Assembly: GCF_000165425.1 (NCBI RefSeq)
Contig: NW_001799037.1
Location: 1 to 64,000, forward strand
Length of the DNA: 64,000 bases
Direction of reading: 5' to 3'
Source of the DNA: Paramecium tetraurelia
Taxonomy: Eukaryota > Ciliophora > Oligohymenophorea > Peniculida > Parameciidae
Each line of letters begins with the position of its first letter. Positions within the stretch are counted from its first letter, which is position 1. This document shows, piece by piece, positions 24,410 through 36,415 of the stretch. Position numbers and translations under genes: made by a program. The notes under the pieces were generated by a model. That model saw only the letters and a program-made list of their open reading frames with translations, was not told the DNA's origin and made no database searches.

Positions 24410-25951
24410 ATGGAAGGTATCATAACTTAATTTGGCATTTTATTTCTCCTAATAGCTCTCTTCATTTTTGATGGACTATTCAAATTAGTGCCACTCTATG
24501 CTATCATAGCCGAAGTCTATTCATTATATTTGGATAGCTAAAAAATAATACCTCAATAGAAAGAGTTGACTAAAAATTAAAAATTGACTTGGTAAGAATT
24601 GAAGAAGCATGACAACTAATCCTCAGCCTATGTAGCAATTAAAGGAAAAGTATATGATGTTACCTCATTTTTGAACAGCCATCCTGGAGGAAGGGAATTT
24701 TTATTGTTGAATTGTGGAAGAGATGCTACTCTTGCATTTCAATCATATCATCCCTTTTCTGATAAACCTGAGAAATTACTCGAGAAATATTTGATTGGAG
24801 ATCTTTTGACGACTGAGTGGCCAACCTTCAAGCCAGACTCTGGATTTTATAAGGAATGCACTGAGAGAGTTAAGAAATATTTTTAGTCCAAAGGTATAAA
24901 TCCTAAAACTCCAATCCCAGGACTTGTCAGAGCAATTCCTTTGTGGATTTGTTTCTTTTATACATTTTATTTAACATTTGTAAGTGATTCACTTGGCTTA
25001 ACCAAAAGAATTTTAATAGGCACCATTTTTGGTATTTTATAAGCATTAAATACTTTACATTTAATGCATGATGCATCTCATGGGGCTGTTGGAAACAATG
25101 AAAAATGGTGGTGGTTCTTTGGTAGACTTACCTTAGATTATATATCTGGATCATCTATGGTGGCATGGTAGAATTAACATGTCGTTGGACATCATTAATA
25201 CACAAATATTATGGGATCAGATCCAGATATCCCTTAATTGAAAGAAGGAGATGTTAGAAGACTAGTCAAAGAATAAATTTGGAGTGCTATGTATAAATAT
25301 TAGCATTTGTACATGCCTTTTCTATATGGTTTATTATCACTTAGATCTAGATATTATGATGTTTTTGAAATATTTTTAAAGGAAACTGATGGTCCTGTTA
25401 AGGTTAATCCAATATCTTTATAGGATAAGTTAAGATAAGCTAGTAGTAAACTACTATGGCTATTTTGGAGATACTTTTTGCCTGTTTAAGTTTTTGGAAT
25501 GAGTTAATGCTAATTTTGGTTCCTTTTCATATATGTGGAATTCATAACTGGATATTGGTTGGCTATTAATTTCTAGGTTTCTCATGTGTCAGATGAGGCT
25601 GAATTCTTCTATAATAATATTGATAAGGCAGTTAAAAATGGTACAAATGAACAATGGCCAATTGAATGGGCTGTTCTATAAATTAAGAGTTCAGTGGATT
25701 ATAGTCATGGTAATTGGCTTATGACTTACTTATGTGGAGCCTTGAATTATTAAGTCGTTCATCATCTATATCCAGGAGTGAGTCAATACTTATATCCAGA
25801 AATAGCTCCTATTGTTTTAGAGGTTTGTAAAAAATATAATCTTAAATATAACCTCCTTCCTGGATTCAAGGAAGCATGGAATGGTCATTTTAATCATTTA
25901 AAAAACATGGGTAAACAAAATAAATTTGTTGGTTTTGCCAAAATGGAATGA
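24410..25951 (+). CDS. Cytochrome b5-fused front-end fatty acid desaturase
   Basis: 513 residues in one exon. A first hydrophobic segment is followed by a cytochrome b5 domain with the haem-binding HPGG (SFLNSHPGGREF), its second haem histidine being in QSYHPF. The desaturase has the three histidine boxes: HDASHG, HVVGHH and QVVHH. The Q in place of the first H of the third box is diagnostic of front-end (delta-5/6-like) desaturases. Such enzymes insert double bonds between an existing one and the carboxyl end of a C18-C20 acyl chain, at the ER. Membrane segments lie between boxes. Position specificity cannot be predicted. Cytochrome b5 reductase lies close by on the other strand. Confidence 0.95.
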
Positions 25952-26357
25952 TTAATTCTATTTTAAAAAATAACAAAATTATTATATCTTTTAATTATAC
26001 AATCTTATATTAATAATATTATATAAGTAAAATATTATTATTAATGATAAACATTATTTTTATTCATTTAAAGATTCCTCTAGTACCTAACTCAAATATT
26101 CTTTAAAGGAATTTCATGAAATTAATATTTAACTTTAGAAAAGAGATAGTATTCCCAATCATTCTTTCTAATAATGCTCATGACATAGGTCGATATCAAA
26201 TTTCTTTGGTTCCCATAAATTTCAATCCCCTATTGGAGTATAAGTAATATATATAAAATGATATGTCAAACTAATAGTGAGAATTCAACAAATTATGTTA
26301 TTAATAAAGATTATTATTAAAATGGTTTATAGGACATTATAATATTAATTATATTAT
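25952..26357. other. Intergenic region, convergent 3' ends
   Basis: 406 bp of AT-rich DNA between the desaturase stop and the MFS stop. No gene was seen. Confidence 0.6.
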
Positions 26358-27910
26358 TCATTTAACACTTCTACTTTAATATAAGGCATAGTAACTCCAA
26401 ATTACTAAGATAAGTCCTAAAAGGGACATGATTCCAAATAGGTTAAATGGTGCTATTTTGCTCCAGTGATCCTAAAGCACTCCTCCTACAAATGAACAAA
26501 TTAAAATTCCTAAAACACTAAATACATTTGCTAATCCGGAGATGTATCTATGATATTGATATAAAAATACCCTCTAAATTCAGTATAAGCGTACTTATTT
26601 ACAAAGTATAATGCTCCAGTATAGAGTCCAGACATTCCACTTCCTAAAATGGCCATAATGATGAAAGTATAAGGACTTTTTGGATTGGGTGCAAAATTCA
26701 TTAAAAAGCATCCAATCATGGTAAGACTAAACATTATGAAAAGTAATTTGTTTTTGGAAACCTTCTCAAATAAAATGCCATAAAAGATAGCTCCTACCAT
26801 GATGACGGCATAGGTCACTCCAGAGAGGGTTTAAGCCTATGATTTAAAATAGAGACAATATGAATACTTAAATACTGGCTTCTTTGTAGGCATCGTCATC
26901 ATTTAAAGTGTCTTCCACGAATTATTGACTCCATATCTGTAATGATAAAGTGAGTAAGATGGAGTCTCCTCTTCCCAAGAAATTGGTCACGTACCCTTAA
27001 AATATCCATATATTCTTTCCAGCCAACAAGGCTATCTTCATAGCAGCTCCACAATTAGATTCTTGTTTGATTTGATTAAGAGCTCTGACTTCCTTCTCAT
27101 AATCGATGTAATCAAAGTCCTCATCTTGAATTTGCTTGATATTCTAATAGGGGCAAATGCTTCTTTCGATCAAATCATCTCTAAGAGGAGCATTCTTATA
27201 GGTTTTTCTTTCTTTTTTAAAATGTAATCCTCTTTTTAACCCTAAAGTGTAAAGTAAGCCCAGACATAGGAATGAGCATCCCACAACAATATAAGTGGTT
27301 TTGAGTGAGAAACTTTAGGTCAATAGTTTTGTTATTACTGTGGCTGAGAACAATGCTCCAAAGGCAGCCAGTATTACATTAATTGCTGAAGCTTTTCCTT
27401 TGGTTTAATCAAGGACATAGTCTCCTAGAAAAGGAATAGTGGCTAGTGTGATTGCTCCAATGGCATATTGAATCTAATTAGGATATTATGAATACTCTTG
27501 ATATACAATATTGTGGATAGATGTCTTCTGCGAATCCCATACTGCTGATTGAGAGTGCTGTCAAAATAATACCCACCTGCAATACTGGCACTCTTCCAAC
27601 CTTATCGCTCATTATTCCTACAATGGGGGCGAATATACATTTTGTTGCAATGTCTATCAGCAACATGTATCCATTTTCTAAATTATATTAATAGTTTACA
27701 CATGCCGGCATCTTTTGGATGGATCCCATATCTCTAGTTGAATAGCAACGGTTAGAGACTTTCGACACTTACAAAGATAAATGTCATGACGAAATAGTGG
27801 CACAGTGAACAGAAGTAGTTTGTGTGTGAGATGTCTGGGTACAGTTTTATTACTCCTCTAAAGACCTTTCTCTCTTGAGGAGCATTATCAGAAGGTTCAA
27901 TTTAATTCAT
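26358..27910 (-). CDS. Major facilitator superfamily transporter
   Basis: 484 residues with four introns (22, 22, 31 and 23 nt). About 12 hydrophobic segments are arranged in two halves with a charged central loop (roughly residues 215-275). The loop 2-3 signature of MFS proteins is present (GIMSDKVGRVPVL). The second half carries NPKSPYTFIIMAILGSGMSG and ends at the membrane with a short SRSVK tail. The substrate is unknown; I see no sugar- or phosphate-porter specific motif. The start at 27910 gives a cytosolic acidic N-terminus. The gene is convergent with the desaturase and divergent from the DHHC gene. Confidence 0.85.
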
Positions 27911-28124
27911 AATTTTAATTAATACAAAATTATCATTTTTATTTTGGGAAATATGATACGTGCTTTTTAGAAACTTCTATTATTTAGGCTTTAAGAAGAG
28001 TTTCAAAAATTAATTAGAAGTTTTGCATAATAAATCGATGTCTCATTCCGAATCCTTATTTATTTATAATTTGTGATTATAATAATATCTTCAAGAGAGT
28101 TACTAATATATAAATTATATTATT

Positions 28125-29255
28125 ATGAAAGCCAGAAGTGGTTGTTCCTAATTTCCAACTCTCTTTCAAATATCCACCTACATCCTCTTCATTTTAAATG
28201 CCGTCCTTATATTCATACACACATTCGCTCTTGAAGAAAATGTAATATCATTATCATTTTTAGATTGTACATTACATAATTTTCTCATTTTTGGTATGGA
28301 TTTCTATTTATTTTTGTATAAAAACCACTATCAGTGATCCAACTGATAGTTTTGTCATTTAATAATAAAATAATAGAGGGTATAAATCTCAAAAGAATTA
28401 GGGAATTCTTCGATTATGAGGACCAACAACTCAACCAATTTTGTGAACTTTGCTTTGCCTATGTTAAAGACACGACAAAACATTGTAAATCATGTGACAG
28501 GTAGTTTACTACATCTATTAGGTGTTGCGAAGATTTTGACCATCATTGTAGGTGGATAAACAATTGCATAGGGGGAAAAAATTATAAACCATTTATAGGT
28601 ATGATTGTATCTGTCTTCCTCCTCCTCTTATATTCTATTGTTGTCAATGGGAGAGTGATAAATCAATATCATGAAGAGGAACTATAAACATCAACTGTAC
28701 ATATTAACTTTATTTAAGTTCTACTCAAAACATGCATAGCTAATACTAATTATAACAGTTATTTTTTTAGTACTTGAAATAGTCGGATTCGTCTTCCTAT
28801 TACAATTGATTGCACTTCATGCATACATTTATAAAAAAGGGATGACAACATATGACTTCATAGTTAGTAGGAGAAAGAAAAAGGTTGAGCCTTCTAATTA
28901 ATCAGAAATCAATCGTGACAATAACCAGGAAAATAAAATCAAAAATATTAAAGACAGTAAAGAATAGGATAACAAACCTGTAATATAAAAAAAAGAGGAT
29001 GGAAAATAAGGAAGCAAAACTTATACTCATCCTGAAATCATAAAGAATGAAGGATCACTTTGTTCATCTAAAAAAGCCAAATAAACTGTATTATAGAAAC
29101 GGAAATTGACTTAGGACGGCAGCGATGAATATCAAAAGGAAAGTTTCGTCAATTTCTTTACTTAACGACATTAAACTAATATAGAATTTCAATTATAAAA
29201 TCGCAAAACCAATAATATCGAGGCGACGACACCAGAATTAGCCAAATTATAATGA
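28125..29255 (+). CDS. DHHC-type palmitoyltransferase
   Basis: 354 residues with three introns of 22 nt each. Two membrane segments come first. The cysteine-rich domain (CELCFAYVKDTTKHCKSCD ... CCEDFDHHCRWINNCIG) carries the catalytic DHHC at about residue 124. Two more membrane segments follow, then a long, hydrophilic K- and Q-rich cytosolic tail. The CRWINNCIG context matches the family's CxWxNNCIG. DHHC enzymes S-acylate cysteines of membrane-associated proteins. Two genes of this window encode MGxCC-type proteins that such an enzyme could modify, but no specific pairing can be claimed. A complete active-site core is visible. Confidence 0.93.
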
Positions 29256-29760
29256 AATACTACAGTATAAATAATAGTCTTTGTCAATAATTATTAAATC
29301 TTTTTCTATAGATCCAATTTGACTGATTTCATTAGTTTTAACTAAGTCTTTATTTTTCTTATTGATTTCAATTTAAGAAAAGCCTTTTTTTAGTAAATTG
29401 AAGAAATCTATTTAAAATATTAAATAAAATGGTAGAGACATTCTCCTATAACTCAGTTCAGATAAAGCTTTCCATTACAAGTCTCTATTTTAACATAATA
29501 TAATATAATATTCTTAATGTTTAATTATATACCTTAAAGAATTTATATTATATTAAAATCTTTACTTTTATATCTGGGCTAAAAATGCAAGGAAAATATA
29601 ATTCTTAAATTCTACTACTAGTCTCTTATGTAGAATTCATTTACATTGAAATCTAGTAATTGATAGATTGGGAATGGAGAGATGCTATTTACCTTTCTAA
29701 TAACTTTGCATTTTACTAATAATTTATTAAACATGAGATGCCTTATTCATTAATTTAATT
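29256..29760. other. Intergenic region
   Basis: 505 bp of AT-rich DNA between the DHHC gene and the cyclophilin-SYF2 gene, both plus strand. No coding-like frame or structured RNA was recognised. It should contain the promoter of the fusion gene. Confidence 0.55.
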
Positions 29761-31229
29761 ATGAGTAGATATCCACAAGTCTTTTTAGATTTTCAAATAG
29801 GTACTTAGGCAGCTGGTAGAGTTATCTTTGACTTGTTCAATGATGTGACACCCAAAACGGCAGAAAACTTCAGAGGTCTTTGCACAGGTGAATATGGTAA
29901 TGTGGGAATGGCAAAGAAAACCAAAAAGTTGCATTATTTGAATACCAATGTATTTAGGATAGCTGATAATATGTTGATTCAAGGAGGTGATATTATAAAT
30001 AATGATGGAACTGGAGTATAATAAATTAAAATTTTAGGGTGCTTCAATTTATGGTTAAACTTTTGTAGACGAGAATTTTTCAAGAAGACATGCATGTGCA
30101 GGTTTGTTATCTATGGCAAACAGAGGAAGAAATACAAATAACTCTCAGTTTTTTATTACTTTAAAACCATGTCCCCATTTAGATGGAAAACATGTTGTAT
30201 TTGGATAGGTGATTGATGGCATCGAAGTCATTAAAAGAGTAGGTCAGGTGACTGTGGATATGCAAGATAGGCCAAGAATTCCAGTGATTATTATTAATTG
30301 CGGCGAGGTCTCAGAATCTAAAAATTGGTTGATTTGTGATCCTTTTAAAAAGGAGATTATGGATGAAATTCATAGAGATAGATTAAAGGCATTATATGGA
30401 TAAGAATATCTGGATGAGTTGGATAAGGAGGAAGAATAAAAATTATAGGCTTTGAATCCTGAAAAGTATAAGTAATAAAGTTTAGAAAATGAGGAGGAAA
30501 GCAATAAGTAATTGTTGGTCGAATAGTTACTATAGAAATAAACAGAAAAATAAGAGCAAGAATATGATTCATAAGAAAAATTACACTAATTTGAAGGGAA
30601 AAACTTTATGACATAAAAACACAAAGAAAGGTATTTGGAATTGACAAAGAAAATCTAGCAATCTAAAGTATTAAATGATAAGGCAGTTTTAAATGAGGAA
30701 AGGTAAAATACTGATGCTTAATATGATAAAAATCTAAGAAAAGGAAAATATCTTAAGAAAAAGGAAGCAGAGAAATAAGAACTTGAATTCAAATAAATAG
30801 ATGAGGATAAGGATTATTTGAATAGAATGACTCTCAAACATGATGAAGAATAAGAAAAAAAAAAAGAATATTTTGGGTGGGATGTATTTAACGAGGATGC
30901 TGTTTATAATGCTTATAAGAAAAGATGCACCACTTTAGCAAAAAATGAAGGAAAATATAAGCAATAAATGGGTATTTAATATTTATTAATTCTTAGAAAG
31001 CAATTAGGAGTTTCTACCTACTAATGAGGCTTTGGAGAGACTGAGTTCTGATATAGCAAATTAATAAGAGAGGAGAAAAGAGTTTTCAAGAAGAAGGAGA
31101 TTCAATGAAGATTAACCAGTAACATACATCAATGAAAGAAATAGGATCTTCAATAAAAAATTAGAGAGATTCTTTGGAGACTATGCTGCAGATATTAAGG
31201 CTAATTTAGAAAGAGGAACTGCATCTTGA
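29761..31229 (+). CDS. Cyclophilin (PPIase) fused to SYF2 splicing factor domain
   Basis: 473 residues with introns at 30016-30037 and 30972-30996; no stop lies between the two domains. Residues about 1-180 are a cyclophilin: [25 protein letters not shown], then [17 protein letters not shown] and [12 protein letters not shown] long K/E/Q-rich helical linker follows. The C-terminal part is the SYF2 (p29) family: [20 protein letters not shown] and the hallmark [18 protein letters not shown] ending NLERGTAS then TGA. SYF2 is a spliceosome component of the Prp19/NTC-associated group, and several spliceosomal cyclophilins exist. Fusion into one chain is therefore functionally plausible, though I know of no standard protein with this arrangement. 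The active-site residues RxxxxFF and QFF are only partly conserved: the [13 protein letters not shown] segment has R and I at the usual FHR positions. Confidence 0.9.
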
Positions 31230-31659
31230 TACAATTATATATTTTAATATACCATTAAGAATAAAAAAATAAATTAATATCATAATTTAATCGACATCAT
31301 TTCAATTTATTAAACTTAGAAATCAAACAATAATTAATATAAAGTTTTACAAATTCAATAAAATAAACTGAAATATCTAGAAATTCATAAACAAAAATTA
31401 AATTGATCGTTAAATTGTTTTAATAAATAGTAAAGTAGAGAATCAAGAGTTTTATTGAAATAGATCTAAGCTCCTTCTTTATTTATACCGAACTTAATTT
31501 GATTTTGAGGAGTCATCTTTTGAATTGATTATTTTATATCCTATTTATTTATCAGAGGATGAGGAAACATAGATCCCAGTAGTATAATGTACAATTCATA
31601 AGAGATCAGAAACGAAAGTCTAACTGAGCCCTGATAATTTGATTCTTTATATATATTTA
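31230..31659. other. Intergenic region with weak minus-strand ORF
   Basis: 430 bp between two plus-strand genes. A minus-strand frame at 31385-31570 could encode 61 residues (MFPHPLINKQDIKQ ... YFNKTLDSLLYYLL). It has no recognised homologue and no clear exon context. I regard it as unproven. Confidence 0.4.
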
Positions 31660-33522
31660 ATGGAAAATCGTTTAGAAAAAAATGTCAACAAATTAATCGA
31701 ACGCTACAAAAAGACCAGCCAGTAACTAGAATAAATGATCCAAACAGAATAAACCATTTCTCAACCAGTTACTGTGTATTAAACAAGATCTCGACAAAGC
31801 AGAAATAATTTCAATGATGAGTAATCTTCTATCAATACTGAATAGAGAGAGTTCATCAAGAGAAAAAAAGAATCATTCAATTGAGTAGATAAGTAGACTT
31901 AGAGAAACCTTAAATGCTAAAGAATTATAAGAAAAGGAAAAATAGGATAGATTGAGAATTTTGAATAAAGAATTAAAAGTAGTCATCTTTATCTAATTTA
32001 GATGACCTTAAAAGATTATATGTAAGCAAATAGAGACTTGGAAATTAAAGTGAATCAAAGAGAAAAGCACATTAAATCATTAGAATATGAATTAAAATCT
32101 ATTTAGGATTCATATTCCAAGGTTGAAAACAATTCTAAAGAGAATAGACTAAAATATGAAGGATAAGAGAAAATAATTGAATAACTCTAGTAATAATAAT
32201 ATGATTCACATCAAAAATTATTATTGAAGAAAGATAAAATTTAATTGTTAAAAGAGTAACTAAAACAACAAGAAACTTAATTTGATGAGTAAGGATAAAA
32301 TTTTGCTAAAGAATTAGAACGGGTTTAAAGAATGTGTGAAGATTTTTCAATTGAGATGTACAACTATTTAATTAATAGTCATTAGTAAGAATTAAGAAGC
32401 ATAAAATAGAGAACTAGAAGAGGAAAAAATGTAACTATTGGAAGAAACACAATAAAAAGAAGCTTAAATTTAATATTTTGATCAATTAGTATAGGATTTT
32501 CGTTTAAGAGATGAAGACAACTAAAAATCAATTGACTATTTAAATAAAGAGTTACAATATCATAAAGCATAAACTTAGTAATATATAATAAAATTTGAAG
32601 AATGTTAAGAATAATTAAAATAAGTTTCTGAAAACACTTAAGAAAAGCTTTCAAACCTTGAAAAAGAATCAAAAAAGTATTAAGACTAATTTCAAGATTT
32701 ATTAAATTAAAAAAAACAAAAATCAAATCAAAATAAGCTAAAGATCGAGTAGTTATAATAGACAATATTGGATTTATAAAGGAAAATAGATAATGAAGAG
32801 AAAAATAAAGAAATTCAGGAATATGATTTCAAAAATTTATAATAATTTAGTAATGAATTGAAACAGCTGTCTGATTAATAAGCATAAAAATTATTCAATT
32901 AAGAAGAAAAAATATAATCTTTACATTTAGAAATATCTAAATAGAAGCAGTTAAGTTCAAATTTACTCAGTCAAATTAAATAAATGGAATAAAAATCTTC
33001 TTAAGAGTAAACAATGATAGAATAAGTATGATATACATATTATTAATAGCTAAAAGATGATAATCAAAACTTATCTGATTCAATTGTATAATTGTAAAAT
33101 TACATTAGAAATTTAGAGGAAAACCATTTACAGTGTAAATAATAGCATGAAAAATAAATGGATGAAATTGAAAAAAAAATAGATGATTTGGTTGAATCAG
33201 GTCTAAATGCTCAGGAGCAATTACAAGAATATATTTAGAAGGAGAATGAACTTAAGTAAAAAGTAAAGTAGTCAGAACTTGAGACACAAAATCAATAGGA
33301 AAAATGTCAGAAATATAAATAATAATTATAAAGTCTTAGACATACTATAAAGAATGTAGAAATGCTCATTTATTTTAGTTGGAAGATAAATTCAAATAAT
33401 ATGATTGTTAGGCTTAATAAATTTAAATTTAATCGTAAAAATAGGTTGAATTGCAGAATTAATAAAAAATTAAAGTTTTAGAAGATATTTAGTCATTAAT
33501 AAAATTACATAAAAAAAATTGA
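31660..33522 (+). CDS. Long coiled-coil protein
   Basis: 580 residues with five introns (25, 23, 25, 24 and 23 nt); the sum is an exact codon multiple. Apart from an N-terminal 75 or so residues, almost the whole chain is heptad-rich in K, E, Q and L (RDLEIKVNQREKHIKSLEYE, QLSDQQAQKLFNQEEKIQ, ENHLQCKQQHEKQMDEIEKK). It would form an extended parallel coiled coil, roughly 70-75 nm if continuous. Very many glutamines are encoded by TAA and TAG. There are no globular domains or membrane segments. Structural or basal-body roles are common for such ciliate proteins, but no specific family is recognised. It is convergent with the small gene at 33613-33912. Confidence 0.85.
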
Positions 33523-33612
33523 TAATTAATTTATATTATTAAAACAAATAAAATTCCTCATGTTGATAATATTAATATTTACTATTTTCTTTGATTTATG
33601 ACGTCTTGACCT

Positions 33613-33912
33613 TCATTTCATTACACTCGAGTGATAATGCATATGTTAAGTGCATTTAAATCCTTCACTAACTTAACAAATAAATCTTGGAATTTCTTTT
33701 ATGATTAAATAATATTAAAATTTACAAAAGGAAAATGAACCCTTAGGATCATTAAAATCAAATTGCACAAAACTTTAGACCTATATAAAATTACTCTTTT
33801 TTCTATAACACTTTGCACATGCCTTATTAATTTTCTCATCCTTGTGCATACAATGCTCCTCAAGGAATGTTTTTTCAGAGATAGATGCCTCCTGTCTTGA
33901 TGCCTGATCCAT
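33613..33912 (-). CDS. Small Cys/His-containing protein overlapping a divergent gene
   Basis: 99 residues with no intron required, starting MDQASRQEASISEK. A Cys/His cluster (EEHCMHKDEKINKACAKCY) suggests metal binding or disulfide pairing. A later part has FICQVSEGFKCTQHMH. A 30-nt stretch ending AAG near 33693-33722 could be an intron without changing frame. I do not recognise the family. The composition is protein-like and GC content is higher than in flanking spacer, which supports coding. Its start codon lies 13 bp inside the divergent plus-strand gene starting at 33900. Confidence in the strand is good, less so in exact ends. Confidence 0.6.
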
Positions 33913-34688
33913 AGCATCATCAAAAGCAGCAATAGCCGAAAGTAGTTATAACAATTTCGAGTGATGAGGAGGAAGTGCATCCAAAGCCATAGGAACAAGC
34001 TCCAAAACCTGTTGCAAAACCACCTCCTCAACCCAAAAAGTAGCCTAAGATCTTGGACTTGGATTAGTTGGAAAGTTAAGGAAGGGTGTATGATTATGAG
34101 TCTTCTGCCTCTCCTTAACTTCCAAGAAGAGTCTCAAAAGGTTTAAATTTTTAGAAGACAATGCGATAAATGCATTATGAGAACTTCTAATCACCAAAGC
34201 AGAAGAAGAAGCCTTAGAAAATTCGTAAGGAACCTACTCGCATCCAACCAAAGATAGCAAAGCAAGTTCAAATAGGAAGATAGCGGCAACTAATTGTATT
34301 TCCCCAATCAAATGTAAAAACGCGTTTAATCAGAGTTTACACTAAAAATGAAGAGAAATGTACTTAATATAATATATTTGAGACAGTCTAAAAATTATAT
34401 AATATCATCTTGTAGAATTTTCCAAATGTCAATGATGAGGATGTAGTGAGAATCCTTAATTTCTCAGGGAAATCGTACAAAAAAGCAATTAACTTTGTTC
34501 AAGAGAATGGATTTCTAGTGCAATATTTGATTGAGAGTAATAAGAATTTAAAATACCTTTTTAGCTTATTAGAATAATATCTTATCAAGCGAGGAAGAAT
34601 CAAAAAATAAAAAGTGAATTTGAAAATATTAAATTATTATATATTATAGTAGTTTTTACATCGAAATTTAAAATTGATATGTTCTTGA
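33900..34688 (+). CDS. Basic, proline- and lysine-rich hypothetical protein
   Basis: 262 residues in one frame from the ATG at 33900. An in-frame ATG at 33819 would extend it by 27 residues but overlap the divergent gene by 94 bp. The N-terminal half is disordered and charged: QQPKVVITISSDEEEVHPKP, a proline stretch KPVAKPPPQPKKQP, and basic blocks KQKKKPQKIRK that could act as nuclear signals. The C-terminal half appears folded (NEEKCTQYNIFETVQKLYN, NVNDEDVVRILNFSGKSYKK). The ITISSDEEE motif looks like a SUMO-interaction motif followed by an acidic patch. No family is recognised. A nuclear or chromatin role is an inference from composition only. Confidence 0.7.
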
Positions 34689-34975
34689 ATTTATTATTTA
34701 AATTAATTCATTACGTCATTCATATTCATTTTGAATTAAAAATTATAAATTATTCTCAATTTTATCACAAATTCTAACTGGATTTTTAAATTGCATTTCT
34801 ATTATACCAACAAAAGAATAGTAAGATTTTCCTATACTAAAAAAGAAAGAAACATAGAATACCATTCTTTAATTTCAATCTCATTCACACAATATTAATT
34901 ATTTTTTTTTAAAAGATATGTTTATTTAAACTGAATTTACTGGTTTATTATATCATGATAAAAATAATTAAATTA

Positions 34976-36415
34976 TCAATTTTGCCATCCATAATCGTCT
35001 TGTCTTTTGACTTTTAATGTCCTTGGAAGTGGTTATAATTTGATTTCCTCATCATATTGTATTCTTACTGCTGGTTGAATATTGTTATGAACTAATGGTT
35101 GTTTAGGGAAGGATGCTATATAAGCGGAAGGCTGTTAATTAGTTTCAATCATCTAATGATAAACATATAATATTACAAATGAATGAACCTTGCCCATCAA
35201 TATATTCCAAGGCATATTGGTGTAAATAGTGGGCATATTATGATAAGGAGATTTGGATACGAAATATCCTTCGCTGTTTCCTAAAACCTCATAAAAGTAA
35301 AAGGAACTCTCATATTACATATATTTATTAACATAGAATGGATAACTGTCGCTAGGTATTTTGTATACTTAATTTAACATTTGTTCTAAAAATCCCCAAT
35401 TAGTATATTTGTTAATTTGTAAACACTTGTGTAAAAATTATTTGTTTTGATCAAAATTCTATGCATACAATGAACCCATTCCTGTGAAAGAACAAAATTT
35501 AGATTAGTCGCAGCCACTTTTAAATTGACCACATGTAGTACAATAAGCATTAAATAGATTTAGATCCTTTTTCCCATTTCTAACTGCCATACATAGAGTA
35601 ACATTTCCTACTTGATTCGCAGTGGCTTAAGTGTAGAGAGGTTCAATATGTTTGCCAAGATCGTGTGCAACTTAGGCAAATTTAGCAAGAGATCCTTAAA
35701 GTATGATTTCAGAATTGCAATGTACGTCATTTGGGAAAAAGTGGATTTGCGATTTAGCTAGTTTTCCAATTGACATAAAATTAGGTGAGAAATTTTATAT
35801 CGTGTATATCAACAATCCACCATCATTAATTGCCTTAAGAGCTGGCACGACTAATGCAAATGGTTTACGAAAGATCTCCTCAATTTCAATGAAATCGAAC
35901 TTCTTACCTGTGAGATATTCATATTTATCCATTTATACTAACTATGGAGATGAAAGCCCATTTAGATTTAAAATATAATTTGTGAAGTCTATGAAATTCC
36001 TTTTACTATCACAAGCAACTGGGTCATAATTTAAATCTTAAATGTACCTCACCAAACGGGAAGTTGCTTAGCCACCTAAGATTGCTGCTTTAGGTTTAGT
36101 TGAACCAAAATATGCTTCTGCCAAAATAAGATGCAAATCTCTATTAATTTTCATATTGTTGTTGTAAGGGTAAAACATGTCTGTTTATGTTTAAGGATCA
36201 AAAATTGATTCTGGATTAAGGTAATGATACTTCATATTTTCCTCGATGGATTCATAAATATGAATTTAATTTTTATTCTTCTCAAAAAACTCTTTTGTGT
36301 AGAATCCTTGAGGAGGTGAGTCCATTTCCAATAAGGTTAGTTTTGGTGCATGTAATTTCAACATCATTGGGTTTCCTTGTTTTTTTAAGATATCTCTTGC
36401 AAGTGTAGTTTTCAT
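34976..36415 (-). CDS. TRM1-like tRNA dimethyltransferase homologue, probably catalytically altered
   Basis: 479 residues if no intron is removed; a 36-nt in-frame GT...TAG segment near the C-terminus might be one. The region order matches Trm1, which makes N2,N2-dimethylguanosine-26 in tRNA. A SAM-domain segment (GGQATSRLVRYIQDL ... ACDSK) sits where Trm1 has its A-S-GLR-IRY motif. The next motif, where Trm1 has D-DPFGSP followed by ALQA--GGLL, reads FIEIEEIFRKPFALVVPALK then GGLLIYT. A C-terminal four-cysteine zinc-like site is present (AYCTTCGQFKSGC). The DPFG catalytic tetrad is not conserved and the AdoMet loop is degenerate, so this may be a pseudoenzyme or a divergent paralogue. The assignment rests on motif order and spacing, so confidence is moderate. 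Confidence 0.6.

Noticed and set aside
31385-31570. Minus-strand ORF of 61 codons (MFPHPLINKQ...)
   Set aside because: With only TGA as stop, such frames are common by chance; no family, no matching exon, AT content like spacer.
33705-34031. Minus-strand frame MRRWFCNRF... across 34031-33705
   Set aside because: Its upstream part is the antisense of the plus-strand Pro/Lys-rich gene; a different minus frame (MDQASRQ...) has protein-like composition and was annotated instead.
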